Below are positions 9,197 through 18,833 of a stretch of 64,000 bases of DNA, piece by piece. Position 1 is the stretch's first letter; every line of letters starts with the position of its first letter. The translations under genes and the position numbers were made by a program. The notes under the pieces are model-generated. The model searched no databases. It saw nothing but the letters and a program-made list of their open reading frames with translations, and was not told the origin of the DNA. This DNA comes from an uncultured Tenacibaculum sp. (GTDB taxonomy: Bacteria > Bacteroidota > Bacteroidia > Flavobacteriales > Flavobacteriaceae), in the NCBI RefSeq assembly GCF_947494125.1, contig NZ_CANLTU010000003.1:186001-250000 (forward strand), given 5' to 3'.

Positions 9197-9229
9197 ACAA
9201 AATCAATTTATTATTTTATACATTTAACA

Positions 9230-11671
9230 ATGAAAGTTTTAAAATTTGGCGGATCATCTGTAGCCAATCATCAAAACATCAAAAGAGTTTTACATATAGT
9301 AAAACAAGTTTCGAACCAAGAAAAAACAGTGGTGGTGGTATCTGCTTTTGGTAAAACTACCGATAAGTTATTAGCCACAGCTCAAGTAGCTTTAAAAGAT
9401 AACGATCTTGCCGCACAAGCTGTTTCTGAATTAGAGGAGTTACATTTCTCGGTAATTAATGAGTTAATTTCTGAAGAAAAACAAACAGAAGTAATACAGG
9501 AAATACAGCGTCTTTTTAGTAGGTTAAAAGCTATATACGAAGGTATATTTCTTCTACAAGAGCTTTCTTCTAAAACACTGGCAACTGTTGCTAGTTTTGG
9601 AGAAAGACTATCTTCATATATTATAGCACATGCAGCAAAAGAATTATTAAACGCAGCACATAAAGATAGTAGAGAACTTATTATTACTAATAATGATTCT
9701 TTAAACGCTCAAGTTAACTTTAACCTTACTAACAAAAACTGTAACAACTACTTTAAAGAAAATTCTTTTGATGCAATAATTTTAGGTGGTTTTATAGCTT
9801 CTGATGAAAAAGGAGAGACTACTACTTTAGGGCGTGGAGGTTCAGATTATTCTGCAGCTATATATGCGGCAGCTTTAGAAGTAAATGAATTACAAATTTG
9901 GACAGATGTTAGTGGTATGTATTCTGCCAACCCAAGAGTTGTAAAACAAGCTTTTCCTATTACACAGATATCATACGAAGAGGCTATGGAATTATCCCAT
10001 TTTGGAGCAAAAGTTTTATACCCTCCTACTATTCAGCCAGTATTAGAAAAAGAGATTCCAATTCGAATAAAAAACACTTTTGATCCAGAGAATAAAGGGA
10101 CTCTTATATCAAAAGAATCAACAAACAACAAGCCCGTAAAAGGAATTACACATATTGAGAACATTAATTTATTAACTCTTGAAGGTAGTGGCATGATTGG
10201 TATTCCTGGTTTTTCAAAACGTATGTTTGAAACACTGTCACTTCAAAATATAAATGTTGTATTTATTACCCAAGCTTCATCAGAACATTCAATATGTATT
10301 GGTATATATCAAGAGGATGCTTTACTTGCTAAAGAATCTTTAAATGAAGCTTTTTCTTTTGAAATTCAACAACATAAATTAAACCCTGTTTTAATTGAAA
10401 GTAATCTAGCTATTATAGCATTGGTGGGTGATAGTATGAAAAACCACCAAGGCTTAAGTGGTCAAATGTTTAGTGCATTGGGAAAAAACAATGTAAATGT
10501 AAGAGCAATTGCACAAGGAGCTTCTGAGAAAAATATTTCAGCGGTTATTAATAGTTCCGATGCAAAAAAAGCTTTGAATACTTTGCATGAGCAATTTTTT
10601 GAAGAAAAAATAAAACAATTAAATCTGTTTGTTACTGGAATTGGAAATGTAGGTGAACGCTTTTTAGCACAAATACATCAACAAAAAGAATTTTTAAAAG
10701 AAAATTTAAAACTCAATATTCGAGTAATTGGAATTTCTAATTCTCGAAAAATGCTTTTTAATGAAAATGGGATCGATTTATCTAATTGGAAAGGTCAATT
10801 AATTACAGGAGAAAATAGCTCTTTACAATCATTTTTTGAACGCACTAAATCATTTAACTTACGAAACGCTGTTTTTGTTGACAACACAGCGAATCAATTA
10901 GTTTCAGAAGTTTATGAAAACTATTTACGTAATAATATAGCTGTAGTTACTTGTAATAAAATTGCATGTGCTTCCAATTTTGAGAATTATAAAAAGCTAA
11001 AGAAAATTTCAAGTAAATACAATGTTCCGTTTTTATTTGAAACCAATGTAGGTGCTGGATTACCTATTATTGATACTTTAAAAAATTTAATTGCTTCTGG
11101 AGATAGAGTTCATAAAATACAGGCTGTTTTATCAGGTAGTTTAAATTTTGTTTTTAATAACTTTAATGCAGGTTCAACTTTTCACAATGTAGTTCTTGAA
11201 GCTCAAAAACAAGGATATACAGAACCAGATCCTAAAATTGATTTAAGTGGTGTAGATGTAGCTAGGAAAATTCTAATTCTTGCTCGTGAAAGTGGATTCG
11301 ATTTAGAATTATCTGATATTAAAAACAATGCCTTTTTACCTGAAAAAAGTTTAAATTCCTCTAATAATGATGATTTTTACGCAAATTTGACTGAATATGA
11401 GGCTGTTTTTCAAAAAATATTCAAAGAAGCAAATGATAAAAACTGTCGCTTAAAATATGTTGCTGAATTTGAAAATGGAAAAGCAAATGTTGGTTTACAA
11501 CATATTCCTTCAGATCATCCTTTTTATAATTTAGAAGGTAGCGATAATATTGTGCTATTCTTTACAGACAGATACCCAGTAAATCCTTTACAAATAAAAG
11601 GTGCTGGTGCAGGTGCTGAAGTTACAGCTTCGGGGATTTTTGCAGATGTAATTAGAATAGGCAACAATTAG
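9230..11671 (+). CDS. thrA: Bifunctional aspartate kinase/homoserine dehydrogenase I
   Basis: The 813 aa enzyme catalyses the first and third steps from aspartate toward threonine and methionine. The aspartokinase domain (1 to about 290) starts MKVLKFGGSSVAN and has the GRGGSDYSAA and EAMELSHFGAKVLYPPT motifs. A pair of ACT domains (about 305-460; NINVVFITQASSEHSICIGI and NVNVRAIAQGASEKNISAVI) should sense the feedback amino acid. The homoserine dehydrogenase domain follows from about 465 with the NAD(P) motif VTGIGNVGERF and the substrate motif LSGSLNFVFN. Length matches E. coli ThrA (820 aa). It is the first structural gene after the Thr-rich leader. Confidence 0.97.
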   Translation: MKVLKFGGSSVANHQNIKRVLHIVKQVSNQEKTVVVVSAFGKTTDKLLATAQVALKDNDLAAQAVSELEELHFSVINELISEEKQTEVIQEIQRLFSRLKAIYEGIFLLQELSSKTLATVASFGERLSSYIIAHAAKELLNAAHKDSRELIITNNDSLNAQVNFNLTNKNCNNYFKENSFDAIILGGFIASDEKGETTTLGRGGSDYSAAIYAAALEVNELQIWTDVSGMYSANPRVVKQAFPITQISYEEAMELSHFGAKVLYPPTIQPVLEKEIPIRIKNTFDPENKGTLISKESTNNKPVKGITHIENINLLTLEGSGMIGIPGFSKRMFETLSLQNINVVFITQASSEHSICIGIYQEDALLAKESLNEAFSFEIQQHKLNPVLIESNLAIIALVGDSMKNHQGLSGQMFSALGKNNVNVRAIAQGASEKNISAVINSSDAKKALNTLHEQFFEEKIKQLNLFVTGIGNVGERFLAQIHQQKEFLKENLKLNIRVIGISNSRKMLFNENGIDLSNWKGQLITGENSSLQSFFERTKSFNLRNAVFVDNTANQLVSEVYENYLRNNIAVVTCNKIACASNFENYKKLKKISSKYNVPFLFETNVGAGLPIIDTLKNLIASGDRVHKIQAVLSGSLNFVFNNFNAGSTFHNVVLEAQKQGYTEPDPKIDLSGVDVARKILILARESGFDLELSDIKNNAFLPEKSLNSSNNDDFYANLTEYEAVFQKIFKEANDKNCRLKYVAEFENGKANVGLQHIPSDHPFYNLEGSDNIVLFFTDRYPVNPLQIKGAGAGAEVTASGIFADVIRIGNN

Positions 11672-11674
11672 ATT

Positions 11675-12316
11675 ATGGCAGTGGATAAATATCAAAATAT
11701 TATACAGACCTATAATAAAGTATCACAACAGTATTATGATAAATTCATGAATACAACTGTATATCATCATAGTTATGGTAAGCTTTTAAAACATACTCAA
11801 AAAGCTCATGAAACAGTTTTAGATGTGGCTTCTGGACCTGGAAATATTACTAAATATTTATTAAATAAAAGAAGTGATTTTAAAATCCTGGGTGTTGATG
11901 CTGCTGAAAACATGATTCAGTTAGCTAAAGAAAATAATACCGATGCTAATTTTACAGTATTAGATTGTAGAAATATTAAAAAATTAGAACAGAAATTTGA
12001 CATTGTAATTTTCGGTTTTTGCTTTCCTTACATTTCTAAAGAAGATTGTATCCAACTAATTGAAGATGCTTATAAAGTTTTAAATAAAAATGGATTACTT
12101 TATATAAGTACTATGATTGGAAATTACAATACTGATTCTGGTTACAAAACTAGTTCCGATGGAAAAAACAGCATGTTTATTCACTACCATAATCCAGAAT
12201 ATTTAATTGAAACTATACACAATAACAAGTTTCAATTGTTAGAAAATTATACAAAAGAATATCAAGAAGGTACTACTATTGGTGATACTGACTTGTTTTT
12301 AATTGCAAAAAAATGA
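11675..12316 (+). CDS. Class I SAM-dependent methyltransferase inside the thr operon
   Basis: This 213 aa cytoplasmic methyltransferase has the SAM-binding motif I LDVASGPGNITKYL (about residues 49-62), the acidic motif II end LGVDAAENMIQLAK, and a motif near FTVLDCRNI for adenine contact. It fits the UbiE/Methyltransf_25 group. It starts 3 bp after thrA and overlaps the thrB start by 4 bp (ATGA), so it is translated with the threonine genes. It is not part of known threonine synthesis, and its substrate cannot be told from sequence. Confidence 0.85.
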   Translation: MAVDKYQNIIQTYNKVSQQYYDKFMNTTVYHHSYGKLLKHTQKAHETVLDVASGPGNITKYLLNKRSDFKILGVDAAENMIQLAKENNTDANFTVLDCRNIKKLEQKFDIVIFGFCFPYISKEDCIQLIEDAYKVLNKNGLLYISTMIGNYNTDSGYKTSSDGKNSMFIHYHNPEYLIETIHNNKFQLLENYTKEYQEGTTIGDTDLFLIAKK

Positions 12317-13245
12317 AGTATATAAAAATATTTGCTCCTGCTACTGTGGCTAATGTTTCTTGCGGTTTCGATTCTATGGGTTTTGCTGTAGATACTGTTG
12401 GAGATGAAATGTCTTTTACTAAAACCGTAGAAAAAGGAGTAAAAATAACACAAATAACAGGGGCTAATGGATTATCATTAGATCCTACAAAAAATGCAGC
12501 AGGTGTTGTTGCCTTAGCCATGCTAAAAAAACATCCTGCAGACTTTGGGATAGAAATTAGTATGCACAAAGGCTATTCACCAGGTAGCGGTTTAGGAAGT
12601 AGCGCTGCAAGTTCTGGAGGAGCTGCTTTTGGTATAAACGAACTTTTAGATAGACCCTTTTCTACTTTAGAACTAACAAAATTCGCTATGTTAGGTGAAG
12701 AGGCTGCTTGCGGTACTCCTATTGCCGACAATGTTGCTTCTGCAATATTTGGAGGTTTCGTGTTGATTAGAAGCTACGAACCTTTAGATATTGTAAAATT
12801 ACCTGTACCAGATGAATTACAATTAGTCGCAATCCATCCACAAATAGAGGTTAAAACAAAAGATGCCCGAGAAGTTTTACCTAAAGATGTACCTTTAAAA
12901 GATGCCATTACACAATGGGCAAACGTTGGCGGTTTGGTTAGTGGCTTGTATACAAATGATTATCAATTAATAGCTAATTCATTAACAGATGTTATTGTTG
13001 AACCAGCTAGAAAACATCTGATTCCTCATTTTGATTTGGTAAAAAATGAAGCAATCAAAGCTGGCGCCTTAGGTGCAGGAATATCTGGTTCTGGCCCAAC
13101 TATTTTTGCTTTATGCAAAGGTGAAGAAGCGGCAGCCAATGTATACAAAGCCATACAAAATGCTTATAGTGATAAAAACATTGATTTTAATCTTTTTACG
13201 TCAAAAATAAATACGCAAGGAGTTAAAATATTAGAAACAAAATAA
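12313..13245 (+). CDS. thrB: Homoserine kinase
   Basis: This GHMP-superfamily kinase phosphorylates homoserine to O-phosphohomoserine with ATP. The 310 aa length is normal. It begins with the substrate motif KIFAPATVANVSCGFDSMG. The GHMP ATP-binding loop PGSGLGSSAASSGGAAFG lies at about residues 91-108, and the C-terminal motif GAGISGSGPTIFAL is present. It overlaps the methyltransferase by 4 bp and is 8 bp from thrC, completing the thrA-mt-thrB-thrC order. Confidence 0.97.
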   Translation: MKYIKIFAPATVANVSCGFDSMGFAVDTVGDEMSFTKTVEKGVKITQITGANGLSLDPTKNAAGVVALAMLKKHPADFGIEISMHKGYSPGSGLGSSAASSGGAAFGINELLDRPFSTLELTKFAMLGEEAACGTPIADNVASAIFGGFVLIRSYEPLDIVKLPVPDELQLVAIHPQIEVKTKDAREVLPKDVPLKDAITQWANVGGLVSGLYTNDYQLIANSLTDVIVEPARKHLIPHFDLVKNEAIKAGALGAGISGSGPTIFALCKGEEAAANVYKAIQNAYSDKNIDFNLFTSKINTQGVKILETK

Positions 13246-13253
13246 ACACAACT

Positions 13254-14540
13254 ATGAACTATTATAGTCTTAATAAAAAATCGCCCAAAGTTAATTTTCA
13301 AGAAGCTGTTGTAAACGGATTAGCTCCAGATCGTGGATTGTATTTCCCCGAGAGTATTACGCCTTTAGACAACGATTTTATTCAAAATATTGGAGAATAT
13401 TCTAATGAAGAAATTGCTTATCAAGCTATTAAACAATTTGTAGGTGATGAAATACCTACCGAAACATTACAACAAATCATCAAAGAGACATTATCCTTTG
13501 ATTTCCCTGTAGTTGAAATTGAAAAAAATGTAGGCACTTTAGAGTTATTTCATGGGCCAACAATGGCTTTTAAAGATGTAGGCGCTCGTTTTATGGCTCG
13601 TTGTTTAGGTTATTTTAATAGAAATAATGATAATAAAGTTACCGTTTTAGTAGCTACTTCTGGCGATACAGGAGGTGCTGTTGCTGATGGTTTTTTAGGT
13701 GTAAAAGGTGTAGAAGTAGTTATACTCTACCCTAGCGGTAAAGTAAGTAATATTCAAGAAAAGCAATTAACTACTTTAGGGCAAAACATTACTGCTTTAG
13801 AAGTTGATGGTGTTTTTGATGATTGTCAGGATATGGTAAAAACTGCTTTTTTAGATACCGAAATAAACCGTGTATTAACCTCAGCTAATTCAATTAATAT
13901 TGCACGTTGGTTACCTCAAATGTTTTACTTTTTCTTTGCTTATAAGCAAGTCTATAAACAAAATAAAGAGGTAGTATTTTCTGTTCCTAGTGGGAATTTC
14001 GGAAACATTTGTGCTGGTATTATGGCTCAGAAATTAGGCTTACCTATTAAACATTTTATTGCAGCGACTAATGTTAATGATACTGTTCCTAATTATTTAA
14101 AAGAAGGAGTTTATAACCCAAAACCATCAAAAGCAACTATTTCTAATGCAATGGATGTTGGAAATCCAAGTAACTTTATTCGTATTCAAGAATTGTTTAA
14201 TAACGATTTAGCTTCTTTAAAAAATGCTTTCTCATCCTATTCCTTTACAGATGAAGAAACTCGTAAAGCAATGAAAGTTATTTATAAAAACAGTAATTAC
14301 GTTGCTGATCCACATGGAGCTGTTGGGTACTTAGGAGCAAAAGAGTATTTAAAAAACAACTCAGACACACTGTGTCTATTTTTAGAAACTGCACACCCTG
14401 TAAAATTTTTAGATGTTGTTGAAGATACTCTAGATACACAAGTAACCATACCGGAAAAGATTGAAGCTATTCTACATAAAAAAAAGAGTGCAATTAAAAC
14501 AAGCTCTTATGATGGTTTAAAAGAATTTTTAAACAGTTAA
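13254..14540 (+). CDS. thrC: Threonine synthase
   Basis: This PLP-dependent enzyme converts O-phosphohomoserine to threonine. The 428 aa length fits the E. coli-like branch. It starts MNYYSLNKKSPKVNFQEAV and has the N-terminal thr-synthase signature ending GLAPDRGLYFPE. The PLP lysine lies in FHGPTMAFKDVGARF (about residue 108). The phosphate-binding TSGDTGGAVADG and the conserved SVPSGNFGNI follow. It is the last gene of the operon and is followed by a strong terminator. Confidence 0.97.
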   Translation: MNYYSLNKKSPKVNFQEAVVNGLAPDRGLYFPESITPLDNDFIQNIGEYSNEEIAYQAIKQFVGDEIPTETLQQIIKETLSFDFPVVEIEKNVGTLELFHGPTMAFKDVGARFMARCLGYFNRNNDNKVTVLVATSGDTGGAVADGFLGVKGVEVVILYPSGKVSNIQEKQLTTLGQNITALEVDGVFDDCQDMVKTAFLDTEINRVLTSANSINIARWLPQMFYFFFAYKQVYKQNKEVVFSVPSGNFGNICAGIMAQKLGLPIKHFIAATNVNDTVPNYLKEGVYNPKPSKATISNAMDVGNPSNFIRIQELFNNDLASLKNAFSSYSFTDEETRKAMKVIYKNSNYVADPHGAVGYLGAKEYLKNNSDTLCLFLETAHPVKFLDVVEDTLDTQVTIPEKIEAILHKKKSAIKTSSYDGLKEFLNS

Positions 14541-14542
14541 AT

Positions 14543-14569
14543 AAAAAACCTCATTAAGTGAGGTTTTTT
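14543..14569. terminator. Bidirectional terminator between thrC and a convergent LytTR gene
   Basis: AAAAAACCTCA and TGAGGTTTTTT form an 11-bp stem with a 5-nt loop. A-runs and T-runs on opposite sides allow it to end both the + thr transcript and the - regulator transcript. Confidence 0.9.
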
Positions 14570-14571
14570 AT

Positions 14572-15270
14572 TTAAAGTTTTAATCTTTCTAAAGCATTCT
14601 TTTTATACAAATCTCCAATAGGTATCTCAATTTTATCTATCTCAACATCTTGTTTTGTGTAAGCAGTTATTTTTTGAGAATTAATAATATAAGATCGATG
14701 GACTCTTATAAAGCGATTATCTAATTTATTTTCGAAAGCAGAAATTCCGTGTTTAATTACAAGTTTTGATTTTTTAGTATGAATTTTAATATAGTCTTTT
14801 ATACTTTCTATATATAAAATATCGTTTAATAAAATTTTAATATTCTTTTTGTTACTTTGAACAAAAATATGAGTTGATTCTAATTGTTTTTCACCTGATT
14901 CTTTTATTACAATTTGAGTATCTAAAAACTTCTCTATTGCTTTAAAAAAACGATTAAAAACTATAGGTTTTAATAAATAATCTACCACATTTAACTCGTA
15001 ACTTTCAATTGCATATTCCCTGTGTGCAGTGGTAAATATTACCTTAGGCTTTTTTGCTAAATTTTTTAAAAAATCTGTTCCCTTTAAAACAGGCATCTCA
15101 ATATCAAGAAACATTAAATCGATATTTTCATTTTTTAAAACTCTATTGGCTTCAATTGCAGAAGCGCAAGTTGCTATAATTTCAAAATCTAGTAATTGAC
15201 TCAAATGTGTAGCTATTAATTCTCTCGCTAATTCTTCATCATCTACAATAATACATCTATATTTTTTCAT
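14572..15270 (-). CDS. LytTR-family response regulator (first pair)
   Basis: This 232 aa DNA-binding regulator has a receiver domain (1 to about 120: acidic pocket VDDEE, phospho-acceptor D56 in MFLDIEMP, TTAHREYA with the conserved Thr, and LLKPI with the conserved Lys). A LytTR domain follows (about 135-232: FVQSNKKNIKILLNDILYIES and FIRVHRSYIIN). It overlaps the kinase gene by 14 bp, so the two are co-translated. Target genes are unknown. The next + strand genes at 16564-18827, beyond the kinase, are candidates because their expression is otherwise unexplained. Confidence 0.92.
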   Translation of the reverse strand: MKKYRCIIVDDEELARELIATHLSQLLDFEIIATCASAIEANRVLKNENIDLMFLDIEMPVLKGTDFLKNLAKKPKVIFTTAHREYAIESYELNVVDYLLKPIVFNRFFKAIEKFLDTQIVIKESGEKQLESTHIFVQSNKKNIKILLNDILYIESIKDYIKIHTKKSKLVIKHGISAFENKLDNRFIRVHRSYIINSQKITAYTKQDVEIDKIEIPIGDLYKKNALERLKL

Positions 15271-16309
15271 CTAGCTTAAGTATTAATTCTAAAATATACT
15301 CTTTATTAGTCTCCTCTATTTTTAAAGAATAAGCATCTGCATATAACAAATCTAATTGCTTTTCTATATTCTGCATTCCTATAGATTTTCTGGAAGATTT
15401 TTTAGTATCTATATGAGAACTAGGTCTTGTGTTTTTTAACTTAAAGCTCAATTCTTTTTCTGATGCTAAAATATTTAATTTTATCAATCCTTTTTTAAGT
15501 TCTTGACTTATTCCATGCTTAAAAGCATTCTCAACAAAGGTTAGTAGAATCAAGGGAGCTATTTTTACATCATACTTAATTTCTTTTTCAAAAATTACCT
15601 CTACCCTATTTCCATACCTTACTTTTTCTAAGGCTATATAATTTTCTAACAATTCTATTTCTTTATATAAAGGAACATAACTCTCTTTACATTGATATAA
15701 AATATAATCTAATATTTCAGAGAGTTTGGCTATTACTTCTGGGGTTTTATCAGATTTCTTTAAAGCCAAGGCATATAAATTATTTAAAGTATTAAATAAA
15801 AAGTGTGGATTTAATTGATGTTTAAGTAAGTTTAATTCTGTTGTTTTTTTCTGTTCTCTTAAAGTTATCATATCCTTTTGATCTCTATAATATTTTATAG
15901 CAATCAATATTACAGTTGGAAAAAGAACCCAAGTAATGTTTCTTATGAATACCAGAACTGAAACCATTCTTTCTTTCAAAATATATGGAGGCATTCTACT
16001 ATAAACCTCTGGATAATTTCTTTCAAAATAATAAACTCGAACTATACCGTAGAGTGATTGCATTAAATATATTGCTATAAGACTAAACATAATAAATAGA
16101 AAAGTCTTTCTTTTATTCAATAAAAATGGAATTAGAGTGTATACTATAATTATACTTAATAAAAACTGTAAAAGAACTTTAAACCCTATATAGGTTACTA
16201 TATAAACTTTATCATGTTCTCGATACCAATATGAGCTCAAAAGGTATAAAAACATAATAACCCAAAAAGTTATATTCCTTATTGTATTTTTTGATAATAT
16301 CTTGTTCAT
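15257..16309 (-). CDS. LytS-type sensor histidine kinase (first pair)
   Basis: This 350 aa inner-membrane kinase has four predicted membrane segments in the first 145 residues and no extracellular domain of size. A His_kinase dimerisation/phospho-acceptor motif LNPHFLFNTLNNL carries H169, and the C-terminal ATPase has the N box FVENAFKHGI and an end motif IGMQNIEKQLDLLY. It partners the LytTR regulator encoded immediately downstream. The signal is unknown. Confidence 0.92.
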   Translation of the reverse strand: MNKILSKNTIRNITFWVIMFLYLLSSYWYREHDKVYIVTYIGFKVLLQFLLSIIIVYTLIPFLLNKRKTFLFIMFSLIAIYLMQSLYGIVRVYYFERNYPEVYSRMPPYILKERMVSVLVFIRNITWVLFPTVILIAIKYYRDQKDMITLREQKKTTELNLLKHQLNPHFLFNTLNNLYALALKKSDKTPEVIAKLSEILDYILYQCKESYVPLYKEIELLENYIALEKVRYGNRVEVIFEKEIKYDVKIAPLILLTFVENAFKHGISQELKKGLIKLNILASEKELSFKLKNTRPSSHIDTKKSSRKSIGMQNIEKQLDLLYADAYSLKIEETNKEYILELILKLDEKI

Positions 16310-16563
16310 TAATGCTAAAATATAATAATAAAATACATTATGCCGTCACCCAAATTAAGTAACAAATTTAATTATATAAGTTTCTTTTCAGTATTTAAAT
16401 AGATAGATACTCATTTAAAGATGCTAAAAACAGTTTTCCTAACTACAAATAATTCCAAACTTAAGAAATCTCTATCTATTTACTAAAAAATACCCTACAT
16501 CTATTTTTTTAAAAAAAATATAGCTCCTTTTCTAGATTGCAATTAATTATAAAACAAATACAA

Positions 16564-17559
16564 ATGAAAAGATTCCTTTCCTTACTATTTATAATACTAT
16601 GCTCTATAATAACCTTAACGGCACAAAACAACACAAAAAAGTACTCAGAACTAATTCGAGAAGGTTGGAAACTGTGTTTAAAAAAAGACTTTACAAACTC
16701 GGCAAAAATTTATGAACATGCATTTAAAATAAATCCAAAAGCACCTTTGAATGATAGATATAATGCAGCATGTATTAATTCTTTAGCTAAAAATATAAAT
16801 ACTGCATATAAACATTTATTTATAGCTGTTAGAGAATTAAAATGGCATGATATAAACCATCTTAACAACGATACAGATTTATCCAATATGAAAAAAGATA
16901 AAAGGTGGGATCAACTAATTTCTTTAATGCGAAAAAATAAGAATAATATTGAAAAGGATTATGATCAAAAATTGGTTTCAATTTTAGATAAAGTCTATTT
17001 TGATGATCAAAGTACTCGTAGTCAAATTAGAACAAAAGAAAAAAAATACGGGAGAGATTCGAAAGAGATGAGAGCTTTCTGGGAAACAATTTTAGAGAAA
17101 GACTCAATAAACCTACTAAAAGTGAGTAGAATCTTAGATTCACAAGGTTGGCCTAGTAAAAAGAAAATTGGTCAAAGAGGAGCATCTACGCTATTCTTAG
17201 TTATTCAACATGCCAATCAAGATACAAAATTGAAATATTTAACAATGATTACAACTGCTATGAAAAACAACGAATTACCTAAAAGACAATATGCAATGTT
17301 TTATGACAGATTAGTTCTTGGTCAAGGGAAAAGACAAATATATGGGACACAATTAGCTATGGATAAAAATAGTAAAAAACCATATGTATTACCATTAGAG
17401 GATGTTAAAAACGTTGACAAAAGAAGAGCTCAAATGGGCTTAAATTCGATGCAAGAAAACTTAAATAGATGGGACTTAACTTGGGATGTTGAAATATATT
17501 TAAAAACGTTGCCAAATATTGAAGCAAAAGAAAAAACATTAAATAAAAAGAATAAATAA
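16564..17559 (+). CDS. Exported TPR/DUF6624 protein
   Basis: The 331 aa product starts at the second in-frame ATG (MKRFLSLLFIILC), which gives a clean signal peptide cut after TLTAQ. A TPR-like region follows (SELIREGWKLCLKKDFTNSAKIYEHAFKINP, then RYNAACINSLAK). The C-terminal half from about 135 matches my memory of DUF6624: LVSILDKVYFDDQSTR, GWPSKKKIGQRGASTLFLVIQHA, and KRQIYGTQL. The function of that domain is not known. It shares one base of overlap (TAATG) with the next gene, so they form an operon. The upstream 227 bp holds no other gene. Confidence 0.75.
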   Translation: MKRFLSLLFIILCSIITLTAQNNTKKYSELIREGWKLCLKKDFTNSAKIYEHAFKINPKAPLNDRYNAACINSLAKNINTAYKHLFIAVRELKWHDINHLNNDTDLSNMKKDKRWDQLISLMRKNKNNIEKDYDQKLVSILDKVYFDDQSTRSQIRTKEKKYGRDSKEMRAFWETILEKDSINLLKVSRILDSQGWPSKKKIGQRGASTLFLVIQHANQDTKLKYLTMITTAMKNNELPKRQYAMFYDRLVLGQGKRQIYGTQLAMDKNSKKPYVLPLEDVKNVDKRRAQMGLNSMQENLNRWDLTWDVEIYLKTLPNIEAKEKTLNKKNK

Positions 17560-18827
17560 TGAAATTAAAAAGTTTACACATAGCATTAATTATATTGTGC
17601 ATAACTAGTTTAACATATGCACAAAACTCTACTAAAAAATATTTTAGACACTTAAAATACAATCATGTTTCTCCTTATATCAAACTTACAGGAATTTATC
17701 CAATAGATGAATTAACTGCAAGAAACACATCTCATTATATTTTTATATACAATAACGATAATCAATTAATAGAAATCACTAATAATCATTATTTCACCGA
17801 AAGAAGACATCCGTTGGCTTCTATTGGAGCTTATAAAACAATTATTTCCCATAAAAATAATAAAGAAACGAGGGTCTTTTTAAACAAAAATGGAAAACGT
17901 ATAACAAATGATAGACAAGTTTATAAAGAAATTTTTACTACAAATAAAAATGGCGATTATAAGAAACTAGCCTTTTTTGACTTGAATGATAAAACAATGG
18001 AATCCAATTGGAAAATATCAGAATATAATTGGTTTAAAAAAAATGAAATGATAATTGAAAAAAGGTATGGTTTAAAAAAAGAACCTAGAAATCTTTCTAC
18101 CTATTTTGAGTTCGGTGTAACTGGAATGACGTTCAAAAAAGATGGGTCTCCAATAGGAAATTATAATTTAAATAAAGATTATAAAATAACTAATAATTCT
18201 GTAGGAGTAGCTTCTTATCAAGATACCTATGATAAAAATGGTAATCATATAAAATACACTTATCATGATAAAAACAATAAACTTGTAATAAATCAATTTG
18301 GTTTAGCAATAGGAAGGAAAGAATATGACAAACTTGGAAACTATATAAAACAAGGACATTATGATATTGATGATAATTTTATAAGAGGTAGAGACATCGC
18401 AAACAACCAACATATTGTATTAAGTAAAAAAGCATCTAGAAAAGATACTTTAGAAATTAAAAGAGTTTCATTGGGTTATTTAATTGCTTTACAGGAGTTA
18501 AAACCTAACCTAATGAAAGTAGTGATGAATGATAGTTTAAACAAAGTTACCCTAGGCTATAACAGAAAAATAAAAAAAGAAGTTGTTACTGCTATTTCAA
18601 GAAAAAGAATGATTCAAAATGCAAAAAATTGGAATAAATCTAATACTAAGTTTCCTCCAGTACCTAATAATCAAATAAAAATATTAGATATCTACCATAG
18701 AATTGCTACCGTTAAATTATATTCTGATAACTGGATAGAGTATTTACATTTAATTAAAACAAATGATAAATGGAGTATTATTAATTTATTATGGCAGCAT
18801 AAAAACACAAAAATGTATCCTTTTTAA
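17559..18827 (+). CDS. Exported protein with C-terminal NTF2/lumazine-binding-like domain
   Basis: This 422 aa protein has a signal peptide ending TYAQ. Residues about 60-270 repeat short YDKNGN/YDKLGN-type units (for example YDKNGNHIKYTYHDKNNKL and YDKLGNYIKQGHYDIDDNF), like YD/MORN-style beta repeats. The last about 110 residues resemble the SnoaL-like lumazine-binding fold (KILDIYHRIATVKLYSDNWIEYLHL, NDKWSIINLLW). This fold often appears in Bacteroidota periplasmic proteins without a known ligand. It is coupled to the DUF6624 gene. No catalytic residues can be assigned. Confidence 0.65.
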   Translation: MKLKSLHIALIILCITSLTYAQNSTKKYFRHLKYNHVSPYIKLTGIYPIDELTARNTSHYIFIYNNDNQLIEITNNHYFTERRHPLASIGAYKTIISHKNNKETRVFLNKNGKRITNDRQVYKEIFTTNKNGDYKKLAFFDLNDKTMESNWKISEYNWFKKNEMIIEKRYGLKKEPRNLSTYFEFGVTGMTFKKDGSPIGNYNLNKDYKITNNSVGVASYQDTYDKNGNHIKYTYHDKNNKLVINQFGLAIGRKEYDKLGNYIKQGHYDIDDNFIRGRDIANNQHIVLSKKASRKDTLEIKRVSLGYLIALQELKPNLMKVVMNDSLNKVTLGYNRKIKKEVVTAISRKRMIQNAKNWNKSNTKFPPVPNNQIKILDIYHRIATVKLYSDNWIEYLHLIKTNDKWSIINLLWQHKNTKMYPF

Positions 18828-18833
18828 ATTATT

